From assembly GCF_900113805.1 (NCBI RefSeq), contig NZ_FOQT01000001.1, positions 248,001 through 312,000 of the forward strand: a stretch of DNA of 64,000 nt, read 5' to 3'. Positions within the stretch are counted from its first letter, which is position 1; the number at the start of each line of letters is the position of its first letter. Source of the DNA: Halpernia frigidisoli (lineage in GTDB: Bacteria > Bacteroidota > Bacteroidia > Flavobacteriales > Weeksellaceae). A program made the position numbers and the translations under genes. The notes beneath the pieces were generated by a model, which saw nothing but the letters and a program-made list of their open reading frames with translations, did not search any database and had not been told where the DNA came from. Below, piece by piece: positions 18,443 through 28,294 of the stretch.

Positions 18443-18607
18443 TTATCCCATTTTCCAGCGCGTATCTTTCAAATCCTTCTGTTCTTCTTTAGTCAAAAAA
18501 GTCCACCAACGTCCAATATGTTTTGATCTACCAATTAATTCTGCGACCGCAAAATAAATTGCGCAAAATAATATAATTGGAATAACTATATCGTATCGAG
18601 TATCATA
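18443..18607 (-). pseudogene. Possible remnant of a small membrane protein gene
   Basis: Within the 585-bp gap between the GLPGLI gene and mazE, a 54-codon open frame on the minus strand reads like a small membrane protein: a hydrophobic segment (IVIPIILFCAIYFAVAELIG), then GRSKHIGRWWTFLTKEEQKD and a basic end. The GRSKHIGRWW motif recalls small membrane proteins of this group. No ATG is available and a stop precedes the frame directly, so it is probably a 5'-truncated remnant. The rest of the gap (to 18836) shows only the mazEF control region. Confidence 0.35.
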
Positions 18608-18798
18608 TTACTGTTTTTTGAGGTGAAGTATAAAAATTTCCAACAACTAGTTTATGTGCTCTATTAATGAAATAAATACACCGATTTTTGTAAAGTTTTG
18701 TCTCACGTTTTTTAATTTTTTATAACTCAAATATAGTAATAATCTTAATATTTAAAAGTTTAGAATTAAAAATAATTACAGCAAATGAATAACTAACT

Positions 18799-18817
18799 GT
18801 TATAATTTTGTTATAAC
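18799..18817 (+). promoter_or_regulatory. Putative mazEF operator and promoter
   Basis: GTTATAA (18799-18805) is repeated as the perfect palindrome GTTATAAC (18810-18817), and a TAATTTTG box (18803-18810, TAnnTTTG) lies between and overlaps both. The site is 20 bp before mazE. An antitoxin-bound operator covering the promoter would explain the layout, as in other autoregulated toxin-antitoxin operons. Confidence 0.5.
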
Positions 18818-18836
18818 TTTACTAAAAATTAATTTT

Positions 18837-19088
18837 ATGACCACAAAATTGAGAAAAATAGGAAATTCTTCCGGTATTATTTTAAGTAAAATAATTTTAG
18901 AAGAACTGAATATTGAACCTAAAGATGAATTAGAATTGATTGTTGAGGACGGCAAAATTTTAATTCAAAAAATAACCGAGCCAAGACAAAACTGGAAAGA
19001 ACAATTCTTAAAAGCCGGTTCTTTGAAAGATTTTGATAATGAAATGACTTTCTCAAACAAATTTGACGAAGAAGAATGGACGTGGTAA
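18837..19088 (+). CDS. mazE: MazE-like antitoxin (AbrB/SpoVT swapped-hairpin fold)
   Basis: The N-terminal 45 residues form an AbrB-type DNA-binding hairpin (LRKIGNSSGIILSK, then DELELIVEDGKILIQKI). The C-terminal tail is acidic and ends FDEEEWTW, the usual toxin-neutralising part. At 83 residues the length is normal. Its last codons overlap the toxin start by 13 bases, giving translational coupling. It would bind MazF and repress its own operon through the palindromes upstream. Confidence 0.88.
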   Translation: MTTKLRKIGNSSGIILSKIILEELNIEPKDELELIVEDGKILIQKITEPRQNWKEQFLKAGSLKDFDNEMTFSNKFDEEEWTW

Positions 19089-19402
19089 AAAGATTTGAAA
19101 TTTATTTCGTAGAATTTGATCCCACAAAAGGTTCAGAAATAAATAAAACCAGACCGGGCGTAATTCTCTCGCCAAATGAAATGAACGACGCATTAAATAC
19201 AGTTATCATGTCACCTTTGACTACTTCTTTAAAAAATTATCCGTCGCGGGTAAACTGTAAAGTGAAGGGAAAAGACGGTCAAATTGCATTAGACCAACTT
19301 CGCTGTGTTGATAAATCGAGATTGAAAAATAAACTGGCAAAATTATCCGAAAATGAACAATCTGACGTTTTTGAAGTTTTGAAAAAAATGTTTTCTTTAT
19401 AA
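19076..19402 (+). CDS. mazF: MazF/PemK-family endoribonuclease toxin
   Basis: The MazF fold is clear: KRFEIYFVEFDPTKGSEINKTRPGVILS at the start (with the KxRPG-type active-site arginine), TVIMSPLTTS in the middle, and GQIALDQLRCVDKSRL near the end. MazF toxins cut single-stranded RNA at short sequences. The length of 108 residues is typical. Overlap with mazE places it in a two-gene operon. Its cleavage specificity cannot be read from the sequence. Confidence 0.92.
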   Translation: MDVVKRFEIYFVEFDPTKGSEINKTRPGVILSPNEMNDALNTVIMSPLTTSLKNYPSRVNCKVKGKDGQIALDQLRCVDKSRLKNKLAKLSENEQSDVFEVLKKMFSL

Positions 19403-19414
19403 TGCATTCTTTAT

Positions 19415-22393
19415 TTACTTTAAAGCCGGTTTCATTTTATATTCTTCCCAAAGCACTTCAAGACTTTTCCCCGTATTTTTCTTCCAGAAATCTGGCGTGT
19501 AATTATTATTCCTCGCATCACTATCTAATTTTATAATTAAATTTTTGTCATAATTTTGAGTGAGCCAAACAAAGAATCTTGCGGTAATTCGGTAAGAATT
19601 ATCAAAATTATTTTCTGGTTTTAGATCGGGCATTTTCCAATTTGCTTTTTCGTTATTCACGCCTTCCGTCGCGCGGACATAATCTGCAACGCCTTCTGTA
19701 AGCCAATTTGGGATTTTTTCATCTTTATAATTTTGAACGATGTGCATCAATTCGTGTGTGATTACATCCAAATCTTAGGGGTTTTTTGCAAACCATTCCG
19801 GGTTAAATGTGATGATGCCGTTGTCAGTTTCCGCCACGCCTTTATAATTTTTATCAATAACGAAGGTGACTTTTTTCAAAGAATTTTTGTTGTATTTATG
19901 TATAAGTTTTGGATATTGCAGAAAATACATATCTACAAATCTTTGCTTATAAGCATTTGTAAAAACCGAATGATTATCGATCAACATTAATGAAAGATCG
20001 CCTTTTGTTTCATTAATGATTTGATTTTTAAACATCGAACGATCTGAAGTTGTCGTCTTTTGATTTAGTTCTTTATAAATTGGTTCATTTTTAGAGAAAG
20101 AATAAGGCAGATCGCTGTCCGAATATTTTCTATTTTCATTGGGTTTTACGCCCATTTCAAAATCTAAAGTTCCACCTTTTAGCATTTCGAAATGATTTAA
20201 AAATGTCTTAGAATAATTTTTTCCATTAAATTTTTGAGAAGAAATGTATTTATTTTCAGCACTGTTTTTTGGCGCGTTAATGACAAACTTTTTACCATTT
20301 TCAAAAGTCAAAGTTATTTTTTTAAATAGTGGCGCACCAATTACGTATTCGGGTGTAGCGGGACAAACTGGATAAAATCCCATCGCAGAAAAAACATACC
20401 AGGCGCTTGTTTGGCCATTATCTTCGTCGCCGCAATAGCCATCCGGCGTGGGTTGATACATTCTGTTCATTGTTTCCCGCAGCCAGTATTGCGCTTTGTA
20501 AGACTGTTCCGCATAATTATAAAGATAGATCATGTGTTGAATGGGCTGATTGCCGTGGGCATACTGTCCCATATTTGCGATCTGCATTTCCCGAATTTCG
20601 TGAATGGTTCCGCCGTAATAACTGTCGTCAAAATCCGGCGCCATAGAAAAAACGGAGTCCAGCATTTTTGCAAAAACTTTTTTTCCGCCCATTAAATTTT
20701 GTAATCCATTGATATCATGAAAAACGCTCCATGTGTAATGCCACGCGTTTCCTTCCGTAAAAGCATCGCCCCATTTTAGCGGATTAAATGGACTCTGAAA
20801 AGTGCCGTCAAAATTTCTTCCGCGCATTAAATTAGTTGATTTATCGAAAACGTTTTTATAATTCAGCGCCCGTTGTGCATATTTTAATTTAATGCTTTTA
20901 TTAATGTTTTTATCTTTTATAAACTGATAAATACTGAAATCATCGTAAGCATATTCTAATGTTCGTGCAGCATTTTCATTGATATTCACATCATAAGGAA
21001 CGTAGCCAATTTTATTATAATAATCAACGCCAAATCTTCCAACTGCGCTCATCGGGCCTTCCTTATTGGCACCATTTTCAAGAGCATTCCATAAAATTTC
21101 AGTGTCCTGATCCGGAATTTTTTTAATAAAAGCATCCGCCACGACCGACGCAGAATTATTACCTATCATAATATCCGAAAAACCCGGACTGCTCCATTCC
21201 GGCAAAAATCCGCCTTCCCGATAATCATTAGCCAAACCTTGCTGCATTTCTGAACTTATTTTCGGATTTAATAAATTAATTAAAGGATATAAAGCGCGAA
21301 AAGTATCCCAAAAACCGGTTCCGCCAAACATATAGCCGTTCTCAATTTTCCCATTATAAGGTGAGTAATGTACAATTTTCCCGGTTGCATCTTTTTCATA
21401 TAATTTGTTTGGAAATAAAGCAGTTCTGTAAAGGCAACTGTAAAATGTTCTGGTCTGTTCGTCTGTTCCGCCTTCTACCAAAGCTTTTCCTAAAATATCA
21501 TTCCATAACTGATGTGTTTCTTTTTGAACTTCTGTAAAAGTTTTATTGCCGACTTCCCTTTTTAAATTGAGTTCCGCTTGTTCTAAACTGATGAAAGATG
21601 ACGCCACCTTTGCGGTCACAATTTGATTTTTTTTAGTAATATTAAAACCAACCACCGCGCCGGAATGCTCGCCCGTAGTTTCAAGTTGACCTAATAATTC
21701 TTCTTTTTGCCAGGTTTTCATTTCGGAAAAAGGCGTGTCAAAAGTGATGACAAAATAATTGGCAAAATTTTCCAGTTTTCCTCGTCTGTAATATTTATTG
21801 TAACCGATAATTTTATTTTCTGAAGGAATTATTTTAACATGACTTCCTTTGTTAAAAGCGTCCAAAACCACATAAGAATCTGCTTTTGTGCCGAAAGTAA
21901 ATTTAAAAATTGCCGCTCTTTCAGTCGGTGTAATTTCTGTGGTAATATTGTAATCAGCGAGATAAACGCTGTAATAATCTGGTTTGGAAATTTCAGATTT
22001 GTGGCTGAACCAACTTTGTCTTTCTTCTTCTTTAAATTTTAATTTTCCTGAAATTGGCATTAAGGAAAAAACACCATAATCGTTCATCCACGGACTTGGT
22101 TGATGAGTTTGTTTAAATCCACGGATTTTTTCTTCAGAATATCTGTATTGCCATCCATCGCCATTTTTCCCGGTCTGCGGCGTCCACATATTCATTCCCC
22201 AAGGTGTGGAAATTGCGGGATAAGTGTTTCCGTTAGACAGATCTGGTTTAGAAAATGTGCCCATTAATGGATTGACGTATTTTACCAGGTCTTTTTCCTG
22301 CGCAAATAAAATGGAATTTGAAAATAAGGAAGAAATAAAAAGCAGTGATAATTTGAAACTTTTCGTCATTGGATTGGATTTAAAAACAGTCAA
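19415..22393 (-). pseudogene. GH92 alpha-mannosidase fused to a basic secretory protein domain, split by an in-frame stop
   Basis: Residues 1 to about 790 are a GH92 exo-alpha-mannosidase: signal peptide (ATG at 22369 preferred, SLLFISSLFSNSILFAQ), VNPLMGT, FWDTFRALYPLINLL, and the CGDEDNGQTSAWYVFSAMGF motif near the general acid. From about 795 a plant-type basic secretory protein (BSP) domain begins (VFTNAYKQRFVDMYFLQY). After NPEWFAKNP comes TAA (19775-19777), and then the same frame continues as DLDVITHELMHIVQ with the HExxH-like zinc motif and runs to 19415. One base change (for example GAA or AAA to TAA) thus separates most of the BSP domain. The GH92 part may still be made and active; the 118-residue tail lacks its own credible start. 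Whether the lesion is real or a sequence error cannot be decided here. Confidence 0.85.
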
Positions 22394-22585
22394 TATTTTG
22401 CTAAAGTACTAAAAATACAAGTCAAACTTTAAGAAAGGAAAAGAACTTAAAAATTGTTTTAAAACATTGAAAATTTAAATTTTATGATGGAAAATCTAAA
22501 ATAATACCTTCTATATCAATTCAGTTAATATTATTACATTATTAAATTTTAATTTCATTATATTGTCAACTACAAAATATAAAAG

Positions 22586-23497
22586 ATGGATCTGAACACG
22601 ATGTCTGGTTTAATATCAGGAAAACTCACAAACTGGACTGAAGCACTTATCAAATTGCTTCCAAACATCATTTTGGCAGCTGTCATATTGGTGCTTGGCA
22701 TTTACATTTCTAAGTTTGTACGCAAAATATCTAGGAAAATTATTGGTAAAGTTTCCTACAACGTCACTTTGAATAATCTTTTCAGCTCCATCATTTATCT
22801 AGTGGTAATGGGCGTTGTTATCTTCACTGTTCTCACTGTTTTACAGTTGGATAAAGCGGTAACTTCGATTTTGGCGGGTGCGGGAATTTTAGGTTTGGCT
22901 TTGGCTTTCGCTTTTCAGGATATTGCTTCAAATTTCATGTCGGGAATTTTTATTTCTTTCAGAAAACCTATAAAAGTAGGAGACATCGTGAAATTGAAAG
23001 ATTATATGGGAAAAGTGATCGAGATCAATTTGAGAGATACGGTGATTCAGACTTTTGAAGGGCAAACGATTATAATTCCTAATAAAGAGGTTTACCAAAA
23101 CGCAATTGATAATTATTCTTTCATCGCTAAACGTCGCTTAGATTTAAAACTTGGCGTTTCTTATGGTGATGATCTGGCAAAAGTTCAGGAAATTACTAAA
23201 AAAGCAGTTTCTGATCTGGAAAATCGCGCTATGGAAGATGAAATTACCGTTTTCTTTGTAGAATTTGGCGACAGCTCGATCAATTTATCCTGTAGAATTT
23301 GGTTAAATTCCTCAGAACAACCAGTTTTCGTAAAGGCAAGAAGCGAAGCGATCATGAAGATAAAAGCAGCGTATGATGCAAATGATATCATGATTCCGTT
23401 TCCGATCCGTACTTTGGATTTTGGAATAAAAGGCGGTACAACGATGACGGAAATGCCGGTCGCTTTTTTAAGTAAATCTGAGAATAGCGGTGATTAA
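22586..23497 (+). CDS. MscS-family small-conductance mechanosensitive channel
   Basis: This is an inner-membrane channel opening under membrane tension. There are three membrane helices (about 22-44, 62-85, 90-115); the third is Gly/Ala-rich (ILAGAGILGLALAFAFQDIASNF) as in the MscS pore helix. The beta domain follows (VGDIVKLKDYMGKVIEINLR, FEGQTIIIPNKEV), then the C-terminal alpha-beta domain. At 303 residues it is close to E. coli MscS. The gene stands alone, upstream of dgt on the same strand. Confidence 0.93.
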   Translation: MDLNTMSGLISGKLTNWTEALIKLLPNIILAAVILVLGIYISKFVRKISRKIIGKVSYNVTLNNLFSSIIYLVVMGVVIFTVLTVLQLDKAVTSILAGAGILGLALAFAFQDIASNFMSGIFISFRKPIKVGDIVKLKDYMGKVIEINLRDTVIQTFEGQTIIIPNKEVYQNAIDNYSFIAKRRLDLKLGVSYGDDLAKVQEITKKAVSDLENRAMEDEITVFFVEFGDSSINLSCRIWLNSSEQPVFVKARSEAIMKIKAAYDANDIMIPFPIRTLDFGIKGGTTMTEMPVAFLSKSENSGD

Positions 23498-23552
23498 ATG
23501 TTTGCTTTAATTATTTCTTTTATTTAAATTTTTAGCTCAGATTATTTTTAAA

Positions 23553-24911
23553 ATGACTTCACTCAATCAACTTTTTACCCATCAAAGAACAGGGAATCAT
23601 TCTGTGGTTTCGGCTTCAAGAACAGATTTTCAAAGGGATTTTGACCGGATTATATTTTCTTCTGCATTTAGAAGACTGCAAAATAAAACACAGGTTTTTC
23701 CTTTGCCTGGAAGCGTTTTTGTGCATAACCGATTGACGCATTCTCTGGAAGTTTCATCTGTGGGACGAAGTTTGGGAAGTTTAGCGGGCGAATTTATAAC
23801 TGGAAATTTTTCTGGAGATTTAAATGAAAATTCTAAAACTTTTTACCAGCATAATTTAAGCAACGTAATTGCCGCTGCTTGTTTGTGCCATGATGTTGGA
23901 AATCCTGCTTTTGGACATTCCGGCGAAGACGCCATTGCCAGTTATTTTGAAAAAAATGAGAAAGATTTAAAGCAAAAATTTAACGAAAAAGAATGGGCAG
24001 ATCTTATTAATTTTGAAGGAAATGCCAATGCAATCCGTGTTTTAACACACCAACAAAAAGGAAAAGATGTTGGTGGAACTCAATTGACTTTTACAACTTT
24101 AGCGAGTATCGCAAAATACCCTTGTGAGGCAATCGCCAGGAAAAAAGGATTTGTAAACCGAAAGAAATTTGGCTTTTTTCAAAATGAAAAAGAAACTTTT
24201 CAGGAAATGGCAAAATCGACCGGAATTTTAGAAGAAAATAATGAACCTTTAATTTATAAAAGACATCCCTTCGTTTGGCTCGTAGAAGCGGCGGACGATA
24301 TTTGCTATAATATTATTGATATGGAGGATGCGCACAGATTGGGCATTGTTTCGACCTCAGATTGTGAAAATCTATTTTTTGATTTAATAAAATCTGAAAA
24401 TCAAAATACCGATAGAGTAGAGGAAAAATTAAAATTTATCACCAACTCCAATGAACGGATTTCTTATTTGCGCGCAAAGGTCATTAATGCTTTAATAAAT
24501 CAGTCTTTGCATTTGTTTAAGTCAAATTTTAATGAAATTTTAGATGGCACTTTAAACGAAGCATTATTGGATATTTACCGAAAAGAAAATCCAACTTTAC
24601 AGGAAATTGAACGGTTTTCTATTAAAAAAATTTATAATCACAAAGCAGTTATTGAAATTGAAAATGCTGGTTATAATGTGATGTATGAGCTTTTAAATCA
24701 TTTTATTCCGACGGTTTTAAAATCAAAAGATAAACAAAAATCTTATGATAAAATGGCTTTAAAGCTTTTGCCTGAACAGTTTGTTTACAATGAAGGTAAA
24801 GATTATGAAAAAGTTTTGGGCGTTTTAGATTTTGTCTCTGGCATGACGGATAATTATGCAACGGATCTTTATCGAAAGATAAAAGGAATCGATATTGGAA
24901 TGACGATGTAA
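23553..24911 (+). CDS. dgt: Deoxyguanosinetriphosphate triphosphohydrolase (dGTPase)
   Basis: This HD-domain enzyme removes triphosphate from dGTP (and often other dNTPs). Metal ligands are visible: H63 in NRLTHSLEVSSVGR and H113-D114 in CLCHDVGNPAFGHSG, with a later aspartate in AADDICYNIIDMEDA. The 452-residue length fits the long dGTPase group of Bacteroidota. It lies 55 bp after the mscS stop and 59 bp before the SPFH gene, all on the plus strand. Some dGTPases also deplete dNTPs during phage infection, but this one sits in a housekeeping context. Confidence 0.93.
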   Translation: MTSLNQLFTHQRTGNHSVVSASRTDFQRDFDRIIFSSAFRRLQNKTQVFPLPGSVFVHNRLTHSLEVSSVGRSLGSLAGEFITGNFSGDLNENSKTFYQHNLSNVIAAACLCHDVGNPAFGHSGEDAIASYFEKNEKDLKQKFNEKEWADLINFEGNANAIRVLTHQQKGKDVGGTQLTFTTLASIAKYPCEAIARKKGFVNRKKFGFFQNEKETFQEMAKSTGILEENNEPLIYKRHPFVWLVEAADDICYNIIDMEDAHRLGIVSTSDCENLFFDLIKSENQNTDRVEEKLKFITNSNERISYLRAKVINALINQSLHLFKSNFNEILDGTLNEALLDIYRKENPTLQEIERFSIKKIYNHKAVIEIENAGYNVMYELLNHFIPTVLKSKDKQKSYDKMALKLLPEQFVYNEGKDYEKVLGVLDFVSGMTDNYATDLYRKIKGIDIGMTM

Positions 24912-24970
24912 AATTAGATTATCAGTTTAAAATTCCATATCTTTAGAATTAATATTTAAAATAAAACACC

Positions 24971-25906
24971 ATGTACGCTTTACCAATAATTGGCTTTTTC
25001 CTTTTAATCACACTTTTCGCTTCTTTTTTTACCGTAAAACAGGAATCTGCAGCAGTTGTGGAACGTTTAGGTAAATTTTTAAAAGTTTGCGATTCAGGTT
25101 TGCACTTGAAAATCCCTTACATTGATCAAATTTCTAAAAGATTGAATCTTCGTATTCAGCAATTAGATGTGATGATCGACACTAAAACTTTGGACAATGT
25201 TTTCGTTAAAATGAAAGTTTCTGTTCAGTATCAGGTTATTAGAACCAATGTAAAAGATGCTTACTATAAATTAGAAAATCCTGAAAATCAAATTACATCT
25301 TATGTTTTTGATGTTGTTCGTGCGGAAGTGCCAAAAACCCGTCTGGATGATGTTTTTGTAAGAAAAGATGATATTGCGAACGCCGTTAAAAATGAATTGC
25401 AGGAAGCGATGCAAAGTTATGGTTATGATATAATTAAAGCTTTAGTAACGGATATCGATCCTGATGAACAGGTGAAACACGCAATGAACAGAATTAATGC
25501 CGCGGAACGTGAAAAAACCGCCGCAGAATATGAATCTGAAGCACAAAGAATTAGAATTGTTGCTGTTGCAAAAGCTGAGGCAGAATCTAAAAAATTGCAA
25601 GGACAAGGTATTGCAGATCAAAGAAGAGAGATTGCGAGAGGTTTGGAAGAGTCGGTAAGAATGCTGAACGGCGTAAACATTGGTTCTCATGAAGCATCTG
25701 CATTAATAGTGGTTACACAGCATTATGATACGTTGCATTCGATCGGATCGAGTAACAGAAGTAGTTTAGTTCTCCTTCCAAACACACCGACGACCGGAAC
25801 TTCGATGTTAAATGATATGATGACAGCAATGATCTCAGCTACGAAAGTTGATGAACTCGACAGGGGTAAACTTCCACCAGCGCCAAAAGATCACTTGCAT
25901 TCTTAA
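24971..25906 (+). CDS. SPFH/band-7 domain protein (stomatin/prohibitin-like)
   Basis: One N-terminal membrane segment (ALPIIGFFLLITLFASFF) is followed by a band-7 domain (AAVVERLGKFLKVCDSGLHL, IDTKTLDNVFVKMKVSVQYQ) and a coiled, Ala/Glu-rich region (ERE KTAAEYESEAQRI, AKAEAESKKLQGQG). These proteins form membrane-bound oligomeric rings and organise or control membrane proteases. No NfeD partner is adjacent. A strong two-way terminator follows. Confidence 0.9.
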   Translation: MYALPIIGFFLLITLFASFFTVKQESAAVVERLGKFLKVCDSGLHLKIPYIDQISKRLNLRIQQLDVMIDTKTLDNVFVKMKVSVQYQVIRTNVKDAYYKLENPENQITSYVFDVVRAEVPKTRLDDVFVRKDDIANAVKNELQEAMQSYGYDIIKALVTDIDPDEQVKHAMNRINAAEREKTAAEYESEAQRIRIVAVAKAEAESKKLQGQGIADQRREIARGLEESVRMLNGVNIGSHEASALIVVTQHYDTLHSIGSSNRSSLVLLPNTPTTGTSMLNDMMTAMISATKVDELDRGKLPPAPKDHLHS

Positions 25907-25920
25907 AATTCAAAAATAAA

Positions 25921-25955
25921 AAAAAACGCTCAAATTATTTTGAGCGTTTTTTTTT
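25921..25955. terminator. Bidirectional rho-independent terminator
   Basis: A perfect 14-bp stem (25921-25934 with 25939-25952, core CGCTCAAA, loop TTAT) has an A-tract on the left and a T-tract on the right. It lies between the convergent SPFH and LptF/G genes and can serve both. Confidence 0.9.
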
Positions 25956-25968
25956 ATTTTTAAAAATT

Positions 25969-27423
25969 TTACTGGTATCTCTCGTGTTCTTTTCTTTTGG
26001 AGAGAAACGAAATAAGAGGTTTGAAAAAACTTTTATACTTCTCTGCATCAAATACCTGTGAATCTGTTAAAGCTTTATAAGTAAGCCAAACTCCGAAAGG
26101 AAATAAGACTATATTTGGAAGCCACGCCGCTGTGTAAGGGTTAAATTTCCCTGTCCAGGCGAGGTTTTCTACCGTAAGATTTATTACGTAAAAGATTATA
26201 AAAACTATAATCGCCATTACAACCGGTAATCCCAAACCACCTTTTCTTATTATCGAACCTAAACTGGCGCCAATTAAAAAGAATATTATGCAGGTAAAAG
26301 AATAGGCAAAAATTCTTTGCTGATACATCACAACACGGCTGTAATATTTTATTGTTTGTAATATTTGATCCTGTTTTCCAACATTTACATTTTTTAAATT
26401 CTGGATTTTGGTATAAGCAGAAAGCAAGACATCAAGCTTATTTTTTTCTTTTACAGTGTCAAGTTTTATTTGCTGAACTACAGGTTTTTTACTTTTTACT
26501 ACATCAACATAGCTGATATAATTATTTGTCTGACTAACAAATTCATCGCCAATTCCGCTAAAATTCACCTTATTGTCTTTCCTGTTTTGAACAATTGTTT
26601 TGTTAAGTTGGGTAAAATTTTCAAAACGATAATCATCTGTAATTTTTTGATCTTCCAGTGCATTTTTTATTAATTCGCTGATATCAAAATGTGAAACCAA
26701 AGTGTCAAATTTTATAGACTGGTCAGGCTGTTTTTGTCGTTCACGGTAATCTTTATTGCTGATATTATCATCAAAAATATAACCGTCGTAAAGCACCAGT
26801 TTCAGATAATTTTTATCTTTTCCAGGTGTGAATTTTCCGCGTTTTGCAACAATTGATTGTTGATCTTCGTATGAATTGGCTTTTTTATGAACGAAAACTC
26901 CTTCAATTCTTTCTCCTTTTTCACCGGTAATTTTGTCAAATTTCACTTGAAAACCGGGTATTTGATCGATGAACTGTCCCGGCGTGAAGTTTAAAGCAGG
27001 TTTTGTAGCAGCAATATTATAAAACATATTTTTCGCCTTTCGCTGAAAATCGGGGATAATATTGTTTGAAAAAAAGAAGAGTAAAACAGCTAAAAATGAG
27101 ACCGTAAAAAATAGGGGAAGCATAATTCTGGTCAGAGAAATACCCGCAGCTTTCATCGCAGCAAGCTCATACTGTTCACCCAAAGTCCCAAAAGTCATTA
27201 TCGAAGAAAGTAGTATTGTCAAAGGCAAAACAAGCGTTATTACACTAACTCCCATATAAAAAAGGAGTTTTAAAATTTCCCAGTAGCTTAAACCTTTACC
27301 CAAAAACTGACCGAGTTGAATCCATATAATATTGACAATGAAGATAAAAAACAGCACACTGAAAATAAAAATAAAGGGCCCGAAAAAAGTTTTAATGATA
27401 TACCAATCCAGTTTTTTAAACAT
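25969..27423 (-). CDS. LptF/LptG-family permease (YjgP/YjgQ)
   Basis: This is an inner-membrane subunit of the ABC machine that pulls lipopolysaccharide toward the outer membrane. Three membrane helices lie at the N-terminus (to about residue 130, including FIFSVLFFIFIVNIIWIQLGQ) and three at the C-terminus (about 375-460), with a large periplasmic beta-jellyroll domain between them. The EQYELAAMKAAGISLTRIM coupling helix that docks on LptB is clear. At 484 residues it is longer than E. coli LptF/G because the periplasmic domain has an insert, which is common in Bacteroidota. The start ATG (27423) lies only four bases after a TAAATTTG box, so the mRNA may be leaderless. Confidence 0.92.
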   Translation of the reverse strand: MFKKLDWYIIKTFFGPFIFIFSVLFFIFIVNIIWIQLGQFLGKGLSYWEILKLLFYMGVSVITLVLPLTILLSSIMTFGTLGEQYELAAMKAAGISLTRIMLPLFFTVSFLAVLLFFFSNNIIPDFQRKAKNMFYNIAATKPALNFTPGQFIDQIPGFQVKFDKITGEKGERIEGVFVHKKANSYEDQQSIVAKRGKFTPGKDKNYLKLVLYDGYIFDDNISNKDYRERQKQPDQSIKFDTLVSHFDISELIKNALEDQKITDDYRFENFTQLNKTIVQNRKDNKVNFSGIGDEFVSQTNNYISYVDVVKSKKPVVQQIKLDTVKEKNKLDVLLSAYTKIQNLKNVNVGKQDQILQTIKYYSRVVMYQQRIFAYSFTCIIFFLIGASLGSIIRKGGLGLPVVMAIIVFIIFYVINLTVENLAWTGKFNPYTAAWLPNIVLFPFGVWLTYKALTDSQVFDAEKYKSFFKPLISFLSKRKEHERYQ

Positions 27424-27427
27424 GCGC

Positions 27428-27435
27428 CAAATTTA
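27428..27435 (-). promoter_or_regulatory. TAnnTTTG promoter box of the LptF/G gene
   Basis: On the minus strand TAAATTTG ends four bases before the ATG. This spacing would put transcription start at or next to the start codon. Confidence 0.5.
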
Positions 27436-27441
27436 AACAAA

Positions 27442-27468
27442 AAGCCTCAAAGTTTTACTTTAAGGCTT
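27442..27468. terminator. Terminator between the LolA-like and LptF/G genes
   Basis: The stem AAGCCT-C-AAAG / CTTT-A-AGGCTT (27442-27452 with 27458-27468) has one mismatch and a TTTTA loop, with T-rich sequence on both outer sides. It lies just after the LolA-like gene on the minus strand and shows that the LptF/G gene is transcribed separately. Confidence 0.75.
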
Positions 27469-27492
27469 ATTTTTTAACAGAATTTATAAAAT

Positions 27493-28149
27493 TTAAAGTT
27501 CTGTAATGATATAATTTTTATAATTGTTCTTATTGAAAGAAAACATGTCGGAAGCAAGTTTCTGATTTTCTTTATAATCAGTGATCGCGATTACAGAAAT
27601 ATTGTTATCTTTTGAAAATTGCTCAAGCTTCACCAATTGATTTTTACCTGAATTTACATAAAGATAAACGTATTTTAAACCATTGTTTTTTGTTGGTGTC
27701 AATTGTATCTTATCCGCACTGATTCCATTTACTGCGATTTTTCCAACATATTTCACGTTATAATTTTTGTTGTAAGATTCCAGATAATTTAGCGGAGAAA
27801 ACATTGCTTCGTCGCCATTTGGTTTCGCAATCGTCACTTCATGGTCTGCTTCGCTGATATTATAGATTTTACTTCCGTCAAAAATCTGTTCAGATCCCAT
27901 TATTTTCAGTTTATATTTATCGCTCTGGCTATAAAAAATCCCTGGTTCAGTTTTCGTGACCTTGCCGTTGCCTGATCCGTAAATAAACTTAAAATAAGAA
28001 TTTTGATCAGATTTGTAATTTTTGGTTACAGCATCTAAAAGTGATTTTGACTTTGCATCAATTTTCTGTGCCGTAGCAAATCCTGCAAAACTTAGCGCGA
28101 AGATTGAAAGCGTTATTTTATTTAAAAATCTCATAATTTTTGGTTTCAT
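27493..28149 (-). CDS. LolA-like outer-membrane lipoprotein carrier
   Basis: This looks like a periplasmic chaperone that carries lipoproteins from the inner to the outer membrane. It has a signal peptide (ITLSIFALSFAGFATAQ), then the LolA-type half-barrel pattern (SYFKFIYGSGNGKVTKTEPG, IFYSQSDKYKLKIMGSEQIF, DGSKIYNISEADHEVTI). The length (218 with signal) is normal for the family. The likely start is either MKPKIMRF or the inner MRFLNK, five codons on. It lies downstream of ftsK on the same strand, an arrangement often seen in this phylum. Confidence 0.85.
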   Translation of the reverse strand: MKPKIMRFLNKITLSIFALSFAGFATAQKIDAKSKSLLDAVTKNYKSDQNSYFKFIYGSGNGKVTKTEPGIFYSQSDKYKLKIMGSEQIFDGSKIYNISEADHEVTIAKPNGDEAMFSPLNYLESYNKNYNVKYVGKIAVNGISADKIQLTPTKNNGLKYVYLYVNSGKNQLVKLEQFSKDNNISVIAITDYKENQKLASDMFSFNKNNYKNYIITEL

Positions 28150-28294
28150 AATTTAGATTAGGAAAGTTTCAATAAGTTAAACCATTGTTTAATGTTAGTG
28201 AAATCTGTCAGTCCAATTTCAAAAAGTACGCCAAGAAATCATGAATTTGAAAATCAGGACATTATTTAGAAGCAACACAATTTTGCATTTTCCG

